Made by a program: the position numbers and the translations under genes. Positions 43,501-52,731 of a DNA stretch of 64,000 nucleotides are shown in pieces. The stretch's first letter is position 1. Each line of letters starts with the position of its first letter. The notes beneath the pieces are model-generated. The model was not told the origin of the DNA. It worked only from the letters and a program-made list of their open reading frames with translations, and made no database searches. Origin of the DNA: DATJGR01 sp963812255 (GTDB lineage Bacteria; Pseudomonadota; Gammaproteobacteria; Pseudomonadales; Azotimanducaceae); assembly GCA_963812255.1 (NCBI GenBank), contig CAWEUM010000005.1, forward strand, positions 1,674,001 to 1,738,000, in the 5' to 3' direction.

Positions 43501-44844
43501 ATGCAACGGTTGTCGCAGCCGCAGAGCGAGATCGTTCAGCACGGGCCTGCGCCCACGATGCTGACGTACTGGCGCTTCTATTGGCCACTCGCGCTCACCG
43601 GTTTCGCAATGGTGCTGTCGACGCAGTTCCAGAACGCCACCCTGGCGCGCTATCCGGACGCGGTGCAGGAGTTGGCGATCTTCGCGCTGGCGCAGGGCAC
43701 ATTCCAATTCTTCAACGCCGCGCTCGGGTTCACGCCGCAACTGTCGAATGTCTACGCGCGAAGCCGCCAGGGTCTGCGCACGAGTTTCGCCTTCATCATG
43801 ACGACCACCGCTTGCCTGTCGTTGCTGCAGGCTTCAATCGCCTTCACCGATATGGGCCAGCGGCTGCTGATGCTCGCCTACCATCAGGACCCGGCGGTGC
43901 TGGCCCGAGTGCGTGGCTATCTCGGTGCGTTGATGCCGGTGTTGTTCCTGAACGCGGCGCGGTTCTACTTCAATGGCACGTTGGTCCAGGCGCGGCTCAC
44001 CGGCTTGGTGACCTTGCTGAATGTGCTCTATCTCGGCACCACGGTGGTGGTGCTGGTGATCGGCTTTCACGCCGGCTGGCCGGTGACGGTTACCGTAGTC
44101 GGTGCGCAGACCAGCGCCGCGGCCGCACATCTGCTGGCGTGCCTGACGGTGCGCCGTCGCTACTACCATTGGCCTGAAGTTTCCGAACACACCGATCTGC
44201 GCTGGGGCGAACTGGCGCGCTTCTTCCTGCCTGTGACCACCAACGGTGTGATGTTCGCGCTGTCGCGGCCGGTATTGTACGCAGCAATCGGACGCACTCC
44301 CGACGCACTTCTCAGTATCGCCGCGCTGCGCGTCGGGTTCGATTTCTCGATGATGTTTCAGCAGGCAGCGAATCAGTTCCGGCACTTCTTCGTTACGTTC
44401 GGTCTCGACGACCTGCGCGGAAAGCGGCGCTTCATGGCGGTGGTCTGCATCGGAATCACATTGATCATGCTGAGCGTCGCCTTTACACCGTTGTCCGAAT
44501 GGGTGCTGACGCGCGGGCTCGGCGTCGATGAGGCGGTGCGCTCGCGATCTGTTCAGGTGATTGCAATCATGTGTGCCTTGCCGACCTTGATCGTCTTTCG
44601 CAATTACTTTCATGGGCTATTGCTGGTACAGCGCCGCACCTTGGGCATGGCGACCGGTGGCATTCTGCGCGTGGCCGGCATCCTCGTGTTCTCGCAAGCG
44701 CTGCTGCGGGTCGGCGCGCTGAACCATGTCACTGCCGCGTTGATATTGTTGAGCGGATTCGCGATCGAGGCACTGGTGGTGATGCGAGCGGGTACGAGGC
44801 CGCTTCCGCAGGAGACAGCGCCGAGTCAACCCCCGCTGGGATAG
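43501..44844 (+). CDS. MOP-superfamily multi-pass membrane transporter (ANK/MATE-like)
   Basis: A 447-residue protein with about 12 hydrophobic segments and no soluble domain. The pattern (YWRFYWPLALTGFAMVLSTQFQNATLARYP near the start, RFFLPVTTNGVMFALSRPVLYAA in the middle) is reminiscent of the ANKH/progressive-ankylosis and MATE/polysaccharide-flippase branches of the MOP superfamily. The substrate cannot be told. The first transmembrane helix lies near residues 25-45. It is divergent from the BVMO gene and converges with the ClC gene, with a 19-base overlap. Confidence 0.7.
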   Translation: MQRLSQPQSEIVQHGPAPTMLTYWRFYWPLALTGFAMVLSTQFQNATLARYPDAVQELAIFALAQGTFQFFNAALGFTPQLSNVYARSRQGLRTSFAFIMTTTACLSLLQASIAFTDMGQRLLMLAYHQDPAVLARVRGYLGALMPVLFLNAARFYFNGTLVQARLTGLVTLLNVLYLGTTVVVLVIGFHAGWPVTVTVVGAQTSAAAAHLLACLTVRRRYYHWPEVSEHTDLRWGELARFFLPVTTNGVMFALSRPVLYAAIGRTPDALLSIAALRVGFDFSMMFQQAANQFRHFFVTFGLDDLRGKRRFMAVVCIGITLIMLSVAFTPLSEWVLTRGLGVDEAVRSRSVQVIAIMCALPTLIVFRNYFHGLLLVQRRTLGMATGGILRVAGILVFSQALLRVGALNHVTAALILLSGFAIEALVVMRAGTRPLPQETAPSQPPLG

Positions 44845-46724
44845 ACCTTCACGCTGCTGGCAACCGAGTCGGCCACATGCTCCTTGGTGATCACGCCGAG
44901 CACGCTGTCGGGGCGCGGCACCGTGCCGGTGCCTGTCACCACCACGGCCATGGTGGCGTGGCGCCGCCAGATGCGCCTGATCACATCGAACACCAGATCG
45001 CTCTCACGCACGATGGTGAAGTTGCGACTGGCGATGTCGCGCATCGTCACGCCAGAGTTGCCGTCTATGGCCTGTCGTCCGGTCGCGTGACGCAATGCCG
45101 TATTGACGCGCACCACCCCGAGCAGCCGGTTGCGCTCGGTCACGACGACATGGCGCATCCGTCCGGCATGATCGGGGTGAGCGAGGAACGCATCGAAGCT
45201 CATGTCCGCGGGCGCCAGCACCACCGAGGTGTCCATCACCTCCTGCGCGCGGCGAACCAGGAACATGTTCGCATGCAGCGCCTTGGGGATGACGTGGCCG
45301 CGGCGAAACAGCTTCAGCGTGTAGATGTTCTCCTGCGAGAGCAGTCGGCGGACGCCGACTGCAACGGCCACCGCCAGGATCATCGGCATGACGATGTCGT
45401 AGTCGCGGGTCATCTCGAAGATCATCGTGACCGCGGTCATTACCGCTCCCGTGCCGCCTCCGACCATCGCTCCCATGCCGACCATCGCGAAAGACGGAAT
45501 GCTGATGGTGACCGGCAGATGCAATGAAACCAACAGCGCCGCAAAACCGCCGCCAATGGCGGCTCCCATGAACAATGACGGTGAGAAGATGCCGCCCGAC
45601 GAACCGGAGCCGAGGCTCAGCGACGTTGCCAGCAGCTTGAAGACGAACAGCGCCAGCAGAAGCCACGCGGCAGACAGCTGTCCGGTGAGAATCGCCTGCA
45701 CCGTGGCATAGCCGACACCGTCGACGTAATACTGCCCGAACGCCCGCATCAGGCTGTACATCAACACGCCGAGCATCAGCATGCCGAGCGCGTGCCGCAG
45801 ATAGGTACTCTTGATCCGCGCGAAGATGTCCTCGGCCAGAACCAGTCCCCGCACGAGGCCCGCGGCAGCTACCCCGGTCACCACGCCCAGCAGCGCGTAC
45901 AGGCACAGGATAAGCGCGGACGAGGCATCCACGGCCATGGGTGTGAGCACCGGCACGTCGAACGCCGGGTCGGGGCCGAGAAACAGCCGGCCGATGAAAG
46001 TCGCTGTGCCAGTCGCCAACGCAACCGGCAGGAATGTGCGTACGCTCACCTCGGGCATCATCAGCTCGATGGCGAACATCACCCCGCCGATCGGCGTATT
46101 GAAGGTCGCCGCGATCCCGGAGCCAGCGCCGGCGGCCACCAGGATGATGCGCTGACCCGCCGGCATACGGATGATTTGGCCGAGTGTGGAGCCCAGAGCG
46201 GAGCCGATCTGAATGATCGGTCCCTCGCGCCCCACCGACGCGCCACTGCCGATGGCGATTGCGGACGCCAGCGATTTCACGGCCGCCACCACGGGACGGA
46301 TCACGCCGCCCTTGTAGTAGATGGCGTCCATCACTTCCGGTACGCCATGCCCGCGCGCTTCGGGGGCGTATCTGTCGACCAGAAAAGTAATCACCAGGCC
46401 ACCGATGACGGGCACCAGGATGACCAGTGGGCCCCAGGGACTCTCCGGGGTGAACACATTGGCGTCGTAGTGGAAGTCGAACTGCCCGAGAAGCAGCATG
46501 TTGTGCAGCAGCCCGATCAGGTCGCGGAACAGAACGGCGCCGAAACCGGTCACCACACCCACGATCAGCGCCAGAACCGATAAAGCGAGCAACCCGATTC
46601 GAGCGATGTCGTCCTCGTCGATTTCAGGTGCCGCAGGGACTGGCCGGTCGATGCCCGGACCGCGCAGACGATGGCTGATCGCGCCAGCAGCCAATGGCTC
46701 GGAAGGTGGCTCGCTGGCCATCAC
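44826..46724 (-). CDS. ClC-family chloride transporter with two CBS domains
   Basis: A 632-residue protein. The three ClC selectivity motifs are present: GHGVPE (GxGxPE), GREGP (the gating glutamate is retained) and GGIFSP (GGxFxP). About 10-12 hydrophobic segments extend to residue 450. The C-terminal 150 residues are two CBS domains (VMDTSVVLAPADMSFDAFLAHPD and MRDIASRNFTIVRESDLVFDVIR), which bind nucleotides in relatives. Retention of the gating glutamate suggests either a channel or an H+/Cl- antiporter. Likely role: chloride or proton homeostasis at the inner membrane. Confidence 0.94.
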   Translation of the reverse strand: MMASEPPSEPLAAGAISHRLRGPGIDRPVPAAPEIDEDDIARIGLLALSVLALIVGVVTGFGAVLFRDLIGLLHNMLLLGQFDFHYDANVFTPESPWGPLVILVPVIGGLVITFLVDRYAPEARGHGVPEVMDAIYYKGGVIRPVVAAVKSLASAIAIGSGASVGREGPIIQIGSALGSTLGQIIRMPAGQRIILVAAGAGSGIAATFNTPIGGVMFAIELMMPEVSVRTFLPVALATGTATFIGRLFLGPDPAFDVPVLTPMAVDASSALILCLYALLGVVTGVAAAGLVRGLVLAEDIFARIKSTYLRHALGMLMLGVLMYSLMRAFGQYYVDGVGYATVQAILTGQLSAAWLLLALFVFKLLATSLSLGSGSSGGIFSPSLFMGAAIGGGFAALLVSLHLPVTISIPSFAMVGMGAMVGGGTGAVMTAVTMIFEMTRDYDIVMPMILAVAVAVGVRRLLSQENIYTLKLFRRGHVIPKALHANMFLVRRAQEVMDTSVVLAPADMSFDAFLAHPDHAGRMRHVVVTERNRLLGVVRVNTALRHATGRQAIDGNSGVTMRDIASRNFTIVRESDLVFDVIRRIWRRHATMAVVVTGTGTVPRPDSVLGVITKEHVADSVASSVKVYPSGG

Positions 46725-46855
46725 TCACACTCTCGAATTCGAAGTCTAGACGGGGCATCAAAGGTGGCTTGCCGAGGCAACATCCAACCGCCACGCTGGC
46801 ATTTAACCATCCGGTACGTTGTCGCTGCCAGTTCCCAGCGTTAGCCGTGGCAACC

Positions 46856-46918
46856 GGGTCAGAGTGCTTCATTCAACGTGGAGCCGCGGCTACCTGTTGT
46901 GGTGAAGCACTCTGTCCC
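46856..46918. repeat. REP-like imperfect palindrome
   Basis: Arms 46856-46871 (GGGTCAGAGTGCTTCA) and 46903-46918 (TGAAGCACTCTGTCCC) pair at 15 of 16 positions. A GGGTCAGAGTGC start is typical of REP elements mobilised by RAYT transposases in some gammaproteobacteria (family knowledge). No RAYT gene is in the window. It lies between the divergent ClC and MFS genes. Confidence 0.7.
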
Positions 46919-46956
46919 GTTGATCTTGCGCCGCGGCCCGCGCTTATCATCGGCAC

Positions 46957-48150
46957 ATGTGGAATCGCAATCTCGTCATCCTGCTCGTCAGTCAGACCAT
47001 CGCGGTCAGCGGTTCGGTGCTCATCGTAACGATCGGCGGCCTGGTGGGCGCCGGATTGTCGACCGACCCGGCGCTCGCGACGTTGCCGCTGTCGATCATG
47101 ATCGTCGGCACCGCAACCGCCACGGTGTTCGCTGCGTTACTGATGCGGCGTGTCGGCCGCCGTCTCGGCTTTGCTATCGGCGCCGCGATCGCGGCGGCGG
47201 CCGGCTTCGTCTCGGCATACGGCCTGTATTCGGCGAGCTTCGTCGTGTTCTGCATCGGCATCGGTCTGTACGGAATCAACAACGCGTTCGTACAACAGTA
47301 TCGCTTTGCCGCAGCGGAGAGCGTTGCGGCGCCGTTCGCCAGCCGCGCAATCGCGTTGGTATTGTTGGGCGCGATCGGCGGCGCAATCTGCGGACCATTG
47401 CTCGCGACACGTGGCCAGCATTGGGTGCCCGGGCACCTCTATATGGGTTCGATGCTCGCAATCGGATGCCTGCAGACGCTTGCCATCGCATTGCTGGCGC
47501 GTCTCGAAGACCCCACTCAGCCGTCGGCCACATTGCCGCAAGCCGCCGAACGAAGCCTTGCGGCGATCGTGCTACAGCCGACATTTCTGGTCGCAATGCT
47601 CGCCAGCGTCGTCGGTTACGGCGTGATGAGCCTCGTGATGACGGCCACGCCCCTCAGCATGCACGTTCACGACAGACTGTCATTGCACGACACTGCCTGG
47701 GTCATTCAAAGCCATGTGCTGGCGATGTACGCGCCGTCATTCTTTTCGGGCGCATTGATCGCGCGTCTCGGTGTCGTGCGGATCCTCGCGGTCGGCATCT
47801 GTGCGCTGTTGGCAACGATCGTGTTCGGCCTGCAAGGCCACGCCGTGGTGCACTACTGGTGGGCACTCGTATTACTCGGCATCGGCTGGAACCTTCTGTT
47901 CGTCGGGGGTACCACGCTGCTGGTCGGCAGCTACCAACCCACCGAACGTTTCAAAGCGCAAGCCGTGAACGATTTCGGCGTGTTCGGTGTTTCCGCCGCC
48001 GCATCGCTGCTCGCCGGTTCGCTGATCTACCACTGGGGCTGGAGTACGGTGCTCTGGGCGACCGCCCCGATGCTGATCGGCTTGCTGGCCGTATTGCTCA
48101 TCTATTCACGGCGCCCGGAGCATCCGGTACCGGCCGAGCGCATCGCATAG
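46957..48150 (+). CDS. Major facilitator superfamily transporter
   Basis: A 397-residue protein with about 12 hydrophobic helices. The first half ends with the loop at residues 185-205 (RLEDPTQPSATLPQAAERS), the usual central cytoplasmic loop. The loop motif between helices 2 and 3 appears as LLMRRVGRRLGFAIGA. Residues near 255-262 (ALIARLGVVRILA) repeat this motif in the second half. The family transports varied small molecules. The gene lies upstream of egtB on the same strand, so transport of a small molecule linked to ergothioneine is possible but unproven. Confidence 0.85.
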   Translation: MWNRNLVILLVSQTIAVSGSVLIVTIGGLVGAGLSTDPALATLPLSIMIVGTATATVFAALLMRRVGRRLGFAIGAAIAAAAGFVSAYGLYSASFVVFCIGIGLYGINNAFVQQYRFAAAESVAAPFASRAIALVLLGAIGGAICGPLLATRGQHWVPGHLYMGSMLAIGCLQTLAIALLARLEDPTQPSATLPQAAERSLAAIVLQPTFLVAMLASVVGYGVMSLVMTATPLSMHVHDRLSLHDTAWVIQSHVLAMYAPSFFSGALIARLGVVRILAVGICALLATIVFGLQGHAVVHYWWALVLLGIGWNLLFVGGTTLLVGSYQPTERFKAQAVNDFGVFGVSAAASLLAGSLIYHWGWSTVLWATAPMLIGLLAVLLIYSRRPEHPVPAERIA

Positions 48151-48239
48151 CAGGCGTCAACGTCCCCCGTCGGCGCCAACGCAGTTTGCAATTCTTCTCC
48201 CCGACCGTATCCTCGACCGAAATCTATCGGACGGTGCTC

Positions 48240-49526
48240 GTGGCGAAAGTGGCGCCTCGACGTGATGACGTTTCGTTGACGGAGCGTTATCTCGACATCA
48301 GACGGCGCACGACTCAGCTGTGCGCGCCCCTCGAACCGGACGACTACGGCGTCCAGCCCATGGCCGATGCGAGCCCGCCGAAGTGGCACCTGGCACACAC
48401 CACCTGGTTCTTCGAGACCTTCATTCTGAAGGCGTTTCTCCCCCACTACCGGTTGTACAACGATGCCTTCGAGTATCTGTTCAACTCGTATTACAACGCC
48501 GTCGGCGAACAGTTTCCTCGCGCCCAACGCGGTCGACTGTCGCGTCCAACCATCGCGGAGGTCGAACAATACCGCCGCCACGTCGATGCGGCGATGACGG
48601 ACCTGCTGGCCGCAACAGACGACGTCACCGTATTCGAGCGAGCAATCCTGGGCCTGCATCACGAGCAACAACACCAGGAACTGATCGTCACCGATCTGAA
48701 GAACAACCTCGGCACGAATCCGCTGCATCCCGCGTACCGCCCTAGTGATGCGCAGCAGGTCGATTCCGACATCACACCGGCCGTGCATCGCTTCAACGCG
48801 CTGCCGGGTGGATTGATCGAAGTCGGCGCAGCGCCCTCGCCAGGCGAATTCGCATTCGACAACGAACAGCCGCGGCACCGCGTGTACGTGCGCGCCTGCG
48901 AGCTCGGCTCACGGCTGGTGACCAACGGCGAATATGTCGACTTTATCGCCGACGGCGGCTATCGGCGTCCGGAGCTGTGGCTCTCCGAGGGCTGGGGGCG
49001 GCTCGGCGCCGGACAACTTGGTGCCGCACCGCTGTATTGGCAATCGAACGGCGATCAATGGCTCGAATACACACTCGGTGGCTTGGCGCCGCTGCAACTC
49101 GCCTCGCCGGTGGTCCATGTGAGCTATTTCGAAGCTGACGCCTTTGCTCGCTGGCGCGACGCCCGTTTGCCGACCGAGTTCGAGTGGGAACACGCAGCGA
49201 CGCTGCACGATTCGAAGACGAACGCGGGCGCCTTTGCCGAGGATGCCCGCTTCCATCCTCGGCCCGCGACAACCGCCAGCCCTTTCGCGCAACTGCTAGG
49301 AGACGCCTGGGAATGGACGGCCAGCGCCTATGCGGCCTACCCGGGATTCCAGTCCGCATCCGGCGCACTCGGCGAATACAATGGCAAGTTCATGAGCAGC
49401 CAGATGGTGCTGCGCGGTGGCTCATGCGCGACGCCGCGCGACCACATCCGCGCCAGCTACCGAAACTTCTTCTACCCAGGCGACCGGTGGCAGTTCTCCG
49501 GCATTCGCCTTGCCCGGGATCTGTGA
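48240..49526 (+). CDS. egtB: Ergothioneine biosynthesis sulfoxide synthase EgtB
   Basis: About 428 residues from GTG 48240 (GTG 48234 is an alternative); the frame runs further upstream across the MFS gene but is not coding there. The N-terminal DinB-like domain carries the iron-binding histidines in KWHLAHTTWFFE (His53) and HEQQHQ (His141, His145). The C-terminal half is an FGE-sulfatase-like domain with LPTEFEWEHAA, LLGDAWEWTASAY, VLRGGSCATP and ASYRNFFYP. EgtB oxidatively joins trimethyl-histidine (hercynine) to a thiol donor. The egtD gene starts one base after its stop. Confidence 0.92.
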   Translation: MAKVAPRRDDVSLTERYLDIRRRTTQLCAPLEPDDYGVQPMADASPPKWHLAHTTWFFETFILKAFLPHYRLYNDAFEYLFNSYYNAVGEQFPRAQRGRLSRPTIAEVEQYRRHVDAAMTDLLAATDDVTVFERAILGLHHEQQHQELIVTDLKNNLGTNPLHPAYRPSDAQQVDSDITPAVHRFNALPGGLIEVGAAPSPGEFAFDNEQPRHRVYVRACELGSRLVTNGEYVDFIADGGYRRPELWLSEGWGRLGAGQLGAAPLYWQSNGDQWLEYTLGGLAPLQLASPVVHVSYFEADAFARWRDARLPTEFEWEHAATLHDSKTNAGAFAEDARFHPRPATTASPFAQLLGDAWEWTASAYAAYPGFQSASGALGEYNGKFMSSQMVLRGGSCATPRDHIRASYRNFFYPGDRWQFSGIRLARDL

Positions 49527-49527
49527 C

Positions 49528-50487
49528 ATGTCCGAACCGTCCGTCATCGACCTCAAGCCGGCCACCTCGATCAGCCGCTCCGAAGTGCTCGAGGGGCTCG
49601 ACGCGGCTCACAAGTCGATCGCGCCAAAATTTCTTTACGACGACCGCGGCTCGGCGCTGTTCGAAGAGATCACCAGGCTGCCGGAGTACTATCTGACCCG
49701 AACCGAGATCGACATCCTGCGCCGGTTCGCGCCGGACATTGCCAACGAAGTTGGACCCGGCCACGTGTTGATCGAGTTCGGCAGTGGCAGCAGCGAAAAG
49801 GTGCGGCTGTTGCTCGACGCGTTGCAGAGCGCGGCGTATGTGCCTGTGGATATTTCTCGGGATTCGCTGGAGCGTGCCGCCGAGCAGATTCGCAACGACT
49901 ATCCCGCGCTGCGCGTGGTGCCAGTCTGCGCCGACTATAGTCGACCGTTCTCGCTGCCGCAGACGGTCGCTCGCGCCGGTAGCCGCACCGCGTTTTTTCC
50001 GGGCTCCAGCATCGGCAATTTCGATCCGGACGACGCGGTGCGTTTTCTCGGCCACGTCGCCGACGTGGTGGGTGCCGCCGGGCAATTGTTGATCGGCATC
50101 GATCTGAAGAAGGATCCGGAAGTGCTTGAACGCGCTTACAACGACACAAAGGGCGTGACTGCGCAATTCAACCTGAACCTGCTCAATCATCTCAACGAAG
50201 CGTTGGACGCCAACTTCGACCTATCGAAGTATGCCCATCGCGCGCGCTGGAACGCTCGCAAGGGATGCATCGAAATCCATCTCGTGAGTCTTGCCGATCA
50301 GACGGTGACGATCGACGGGCGACGCATTCCGCTGCGCGCCGGCGAGGCGATTCACACTGAAAATTCCTACAAATACCACGTCGACGAGTTCGATTCTCTT
50401 GCCGCTGCTGCCGGCTTCGCGCAGCGTCGTGCGTGGCTCGACCCGAAAGGTTGGTTCGCAGTAATTCTGTACCAGGGCGCAGACTGA
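49528..50487 (+). CDS. egtD: L-histidine N-alpha-methyltransferase EgtD
   Basis: Trimethylates L-histidine to hercynine with SAM, the first step of ergothioneine synthesis. 319 residues from ATG 49528; an in-frame start upstream lies within egtB. Motifs: KFLYDDRGSALFEEIT, EYYLTRTEI, SAM loop EFGSGSSEKVR, FFPGSSIGNF and HTENSYKYHVDEF. Together with egtB it makes hercynine and then the sulfoxide. The C-S lyase EgtE and the gamma-glutamyl hydrolase EgtC are not in the window. Two-gene egtB-egtD clusters are common in proteobacteria. Confidence 0.95.
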   Translation: MSEPSVIDLKPATSISRSEVLEGLDAAHKSIAPKFLYDDRGSALFEEITRLPEYYLTRTEIDILRRFAPDIANEVGPGHVLIEFGSGSSEKVRLLLDALQSAAYVPVDISRDSLERAAEQIRNDYPALRVVPVCADYSRPFSLPQTVARAGSRTAFFPGSSIGNFDPDDAVRFLGHVADVVGAAGQLLIGIDLKKDPEVLERAYNDTKGVTAQFNLNLLNHLNEALDANFDLSKYAHRARWNARKGCIEIHLVSLADQTVTIDGRRIPLRAGEAIHTENSYKYHVDEFDSLAAAAGFAQRRAWLDPKGWFAVILYQGAD

Positions 50488-50594
50488 CGGCGTAAACACC
50501 CGGCCGGGTTGTCGCGAATAGCCAGCTCGCGTCGACTCATGATGTCCCACGGCGCGACGGTATCGCAGAGTTCACCAATGCACCGTCGCGCGGT

Positions 50595-50607
50595 GGCGGA
50601 TTCCACC
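50595..50607. promoter_or_regulatory. Palindrome GGCGGATTCCACC (site A)
   Basis: One of three intergenic matches to GGYGGAWTCCRCC or a one-base variant. It lies 158 bases before the UspA start and about 115 bases upstream of its predicted promoter. Function as a regulator site is inference. Confidence 0.3.
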
Positions 50608-50723
50608 ATCCCACAAAGAGTACCTTTAGCGATGCCGCTGAACAGCGTGACCGCATCAGACTAAGCTTGGTAGCCGACATCGTGAGGTGGGAAGACCTAC
50701 ATGAGTTCTTTGCCGTCACCGAA

Positions 50724-50752
50724 TTGAAGCGACCCAGACACGCTTGTATAGG
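50724..50752 (+). promoter_or_regulatory. Sigma70-like promoter of the UspA gene
   Basis: TTGAAG at 50724-50729 and TATAGG at 50747-50752 are separated by 17 bases. The latter is 4/6 to the -10 consensus. The gene starts 12 bases after the -10 box, which makes a very short leader. Confidence 0.4.
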
Positions 50753-50764
50753 AGCTTGAGAGCC

Positions 50765-51223
50765 ATGTATCGAAAGATTCTCGTCCCCGTTGACGGTAGC
50801 CATACCTCGCTTCGCGGTCTCAATGAAGCGATCAAACTCGCAAACGTCACCGGGGCAACGCTTCGCCTCGTACACGTCATCAATGAATTCGCTGGTGGCT
50901 ATCCCACCGAAGGAGCGCTGTACTTCAGCGAGGTTATCGACGGGTTGCGCGAAGGCGGCAAGAGGATCCTCAGTGAGTGCGAACGCCTCGCGCGTGAACA
51001 GCACGTCAGCTACGAAACCGAACTGGTCGAGACAATTGGCGGCCGTGCGGCAGATGTGATCGTGAGCCAGGCGTCTGAATGGCCAGCGGATTTGATCGTG
51101 ATGGGCACGCATGGCCGTCGCGGCATACGTCGGCTCGCGCTGGGTAGCGACGCCGAAATGGTGCTTCGCCAATCTTCAGTTCCGGTCCTAATGGTGCATT
51201 CGGCCGAAGAAACCCAGGCGTAG
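50765..51223 (+). CDS. Universal stress protein UspA family
   Basis: 152 residues from ATG 50765 (MYRKILVPVDGS). The nucleotide-binding signature is complete: VPVDGS at the first strand and GTHGRRGIRRLALGSDAEMV (G2xG9xGS), so ATP binding is expected. The predicted promoter TTGAAG-17-TATAGG lies just upstream. A second UspA is at 60402. Usp proteins of this type often belong to stress or low-oxygen regulons, and the neighbouring NarL-type regulators support this. Confidence 0.92.
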   Translation: MYRKILVPVDGSHTSLRGLNEAIKLANVTGATLRLVHVINEFAGGYPTEGALYFSEVIDGLREGGKRILSECERLAREQHVSYETELVETIGGRAADVIVSQASEWPADLIVMGTHGRRGIRRLALGSDAEMVLRQSSVPVLMVHSAEETQA

Positions 51224-51290
51224 CAAACGTCGCGTCATTTGGGCAGGCGCACCCGCGGACTCAGGCCATCCGATCGAACTCGCGTATCGG

Positions 51291-51521
51291 CTACGACGCG
51301 CGAGTCGCGTCGAATTGCATCTCGGCTTCGAACCAGTCCTCCAGCTCATGACCTGGTTCGAAACCGCGTTCGGCAGCGAGGTAGTACGCCGCCAACTCAA
51401 TCGCTTCCTGTCTTTGGGTATCGATGATGACATCTCGTTCCGGGTCGAGCGGTTCGACCGATACCGCTACCGGCATCTTGGATTTGTCGCGTTTCGGTTT
51501 CGAAGAATTTCGCGTACTCAT
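51291..51521 (-). CDS. DUF2934-domain protein
   Basis: 76 residues from ATG 51521, with AAGGAGG six bases upstream (strong). The C-terminal motif IELAAYYLAAERGFEPGHELEDWFEAE is the DUF2934 signature (the AE-RG-EPGHELEDW-AE pattern). The N-terminal 30 residues are basic and polar. The function of the domain is unknown, but its genes often occur near stress proteins. It lies after the UspA gene in opposite orientation. Confidence 0.85.
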   Translation of the reverse strand: MSTRNSSKPKRDKSKMPVAVSVEPLDPERDVIIDTQRQEAIELAAYYLAAERGFEPGHELEDWFEAEMQFDATRAS

Positions 51522-51552
51522 GATTGACCTCCTTATTGTCACCAAACCGTCG

Positions 51553-52530
51553 CTATGCAGCCACATGGACCGCGTCAGTCGCCGCGCATCGTGTCGCCAG
51601 GCTTAGAACTTCATTCCGCTCCATAGGTTCACCCGATCGCGGCGGGAGTCGTCCGAGCGTCTCGGCGACCCGCTTCGGTGTTCCCAGATCGCTCCAGCCG
51701 CACGCCGCTACCGGCAACACCCGCAACGTTGCTTCGGCACCCTCGAGGAGGTGACGCGAAAAATCGATATCGGCCAGATTCCTGTACAACCGATGCGCCG
51801 CAACAGGATCGTCAGGGCGATCTGCATCCGCTTCGACGGCATTCCGCATCCCGGCGACCACTCGCGGGAATCGCTCGACATAGATTTGCAGCAGCGCCTG
51901 CGCGCGCACAACGACGATGAAGGTGTTCCACAGCGCGCCGACAGTCAGCAGAGACTGTGCCACGGCGGCCGACGGCTTTTCGACGAAGCGTTCCACCGAA
52001 CATGTGCCGGTCGTGTCGGGCGCTCCGCAAACAATGTAACCGAGCTCGGTATCGACCTGATCGGGCTCGATGCCCAGCATCACGATGTCGTTCTGGCGCG
52101 TATCGAGCGCGTGGAGCGCGCCATGCAGCGCGGCGGCGAGCGCGGCCTCGTCTTCGACGTAGTGATCCGACGGTAGCAATACGATCCGCGCATCCGGATC
52201 GCGCCGCACGATGTGCAGCAGCGGCAACAGGATTCCGTTCGCGGTGCCGCGATTGCGCGGTTGCACGATGATGTTGCCACTCTCGAGCGACTTCAGCGCG
52301 CGGCGCCACCAGTGCCGATGCTGCTCCGCTACCACCGCGCAGACATGATCAGGTTGTGCAATCGCAGCCGCGCGGCGCAGGGTCTCCTGCAGCAGCGACC
52401 GCCCGCCATAGAGCGAACAAAACTGCTTAGGCACCGCGACACCGACACTCGTCGTCGTCAAACAATGTAAGCGGCGGCCTTCACCCGCCGCAAGCACGAT
52501 GACCCAGGTGTCTCCGCCGCCACTCATCAA
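51553..52530 (-). CDS. Mannose-1-phosphate guanylyltransferase-like nucleotidyltransferase
   Basis: A 325-residue NTP transferase. The nucleotide-binding loop is VIVLAAGEGRRL, followed by PKQFCSLYGGRSLLQET. LLPSDHYVED holds a metal aspartate, and ELGYIV-x-G and VERFVEKPS match sugar-1-phosphate guanylyl/uridylyltransferases. At 325 residues it is shorter than bifunctional ManC/AlgA, so it lacks the isomerase domain. Expected product: a GDP-sugar for polysaccharide synthesis. It is divergent from the PAS kinase and downstream of the palindrome sites B and C. Confidence 0.87.
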   Translation of the reverse strand: MMSGGGDTWVIVLAAGEGRRLHCLTTTSVGVAVPKQFCSLYGGRSLLQETLRRAAAIAQPDHVCAVVAEQHRHWWRRALKSLESGNIIVQPRNRGTANGILLPLLHIVRRDPDARIVLLPSDHYVEDEAALAAALHGALHALDTRQNDIVMLGIEPDQVDTELGYIVCGAPDTTGTCSVERFVEKPSAAVAQSLLTVGALWNTFIVVVRAQALLQIYVERFPRVVAGMRNAVEADADRPDDPVAAHRLYRNLADIDFSRHLLEGAEATLRVLPVAACGWSDLGTPKRVAETLGRLPPRSGEPMERNEVLSLATRCAATDAVHVAA

Positions 52531-52612
52531 AACGCCTGCGCTTTTCGTTAAAAGAGTGATTCTGCGCTTGTCACGGGATTCGCAACATCGCGGACCGCGT
52601 GGTTTCAGGGAT

Positions 52613-52625
52613 AGTGGAATCCGCC
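52613..52625. promoter_or_regulatory. Palindrome AGTGGAATCCGCC (site B)
   Basis: A second match to GGYGGAWTCCRCC with one mismatch at the first base. It lies in the 272-base divergent region between the nucleotidyltransferase and the PAS kinase. Confidence 0.3.
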
Positions 52626-52731
52626 ATCTCCACGGCCGGGAGCGTCATCCAGCACATACACGCGGCACGGTGACTTTCGTCTAACATCCATCGGCGCCGG
52701 CTCCAGATCGCGGTCGGCTGTGGTGGATTCC

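Noticed and set aside
44571..45527. A 318-codon plus-strand frame with His/Asp-rich sequence opposite the ClC gene
   Set aside because: It is an antisense shadow of the CBS domains and membrane helices of the ClC transporter.
46878..48239. The 5' extension of the egtB frame across the MFS gene
   Set aside because: It is an Arg-rich shadow translation; EgtB family length fits a start near 48240.
50498..50511. The palindrome ACCCGGCCGGGT after egtD as a terminator
   Set aside because: The stem is short and no T-run follows, so support is too weak.
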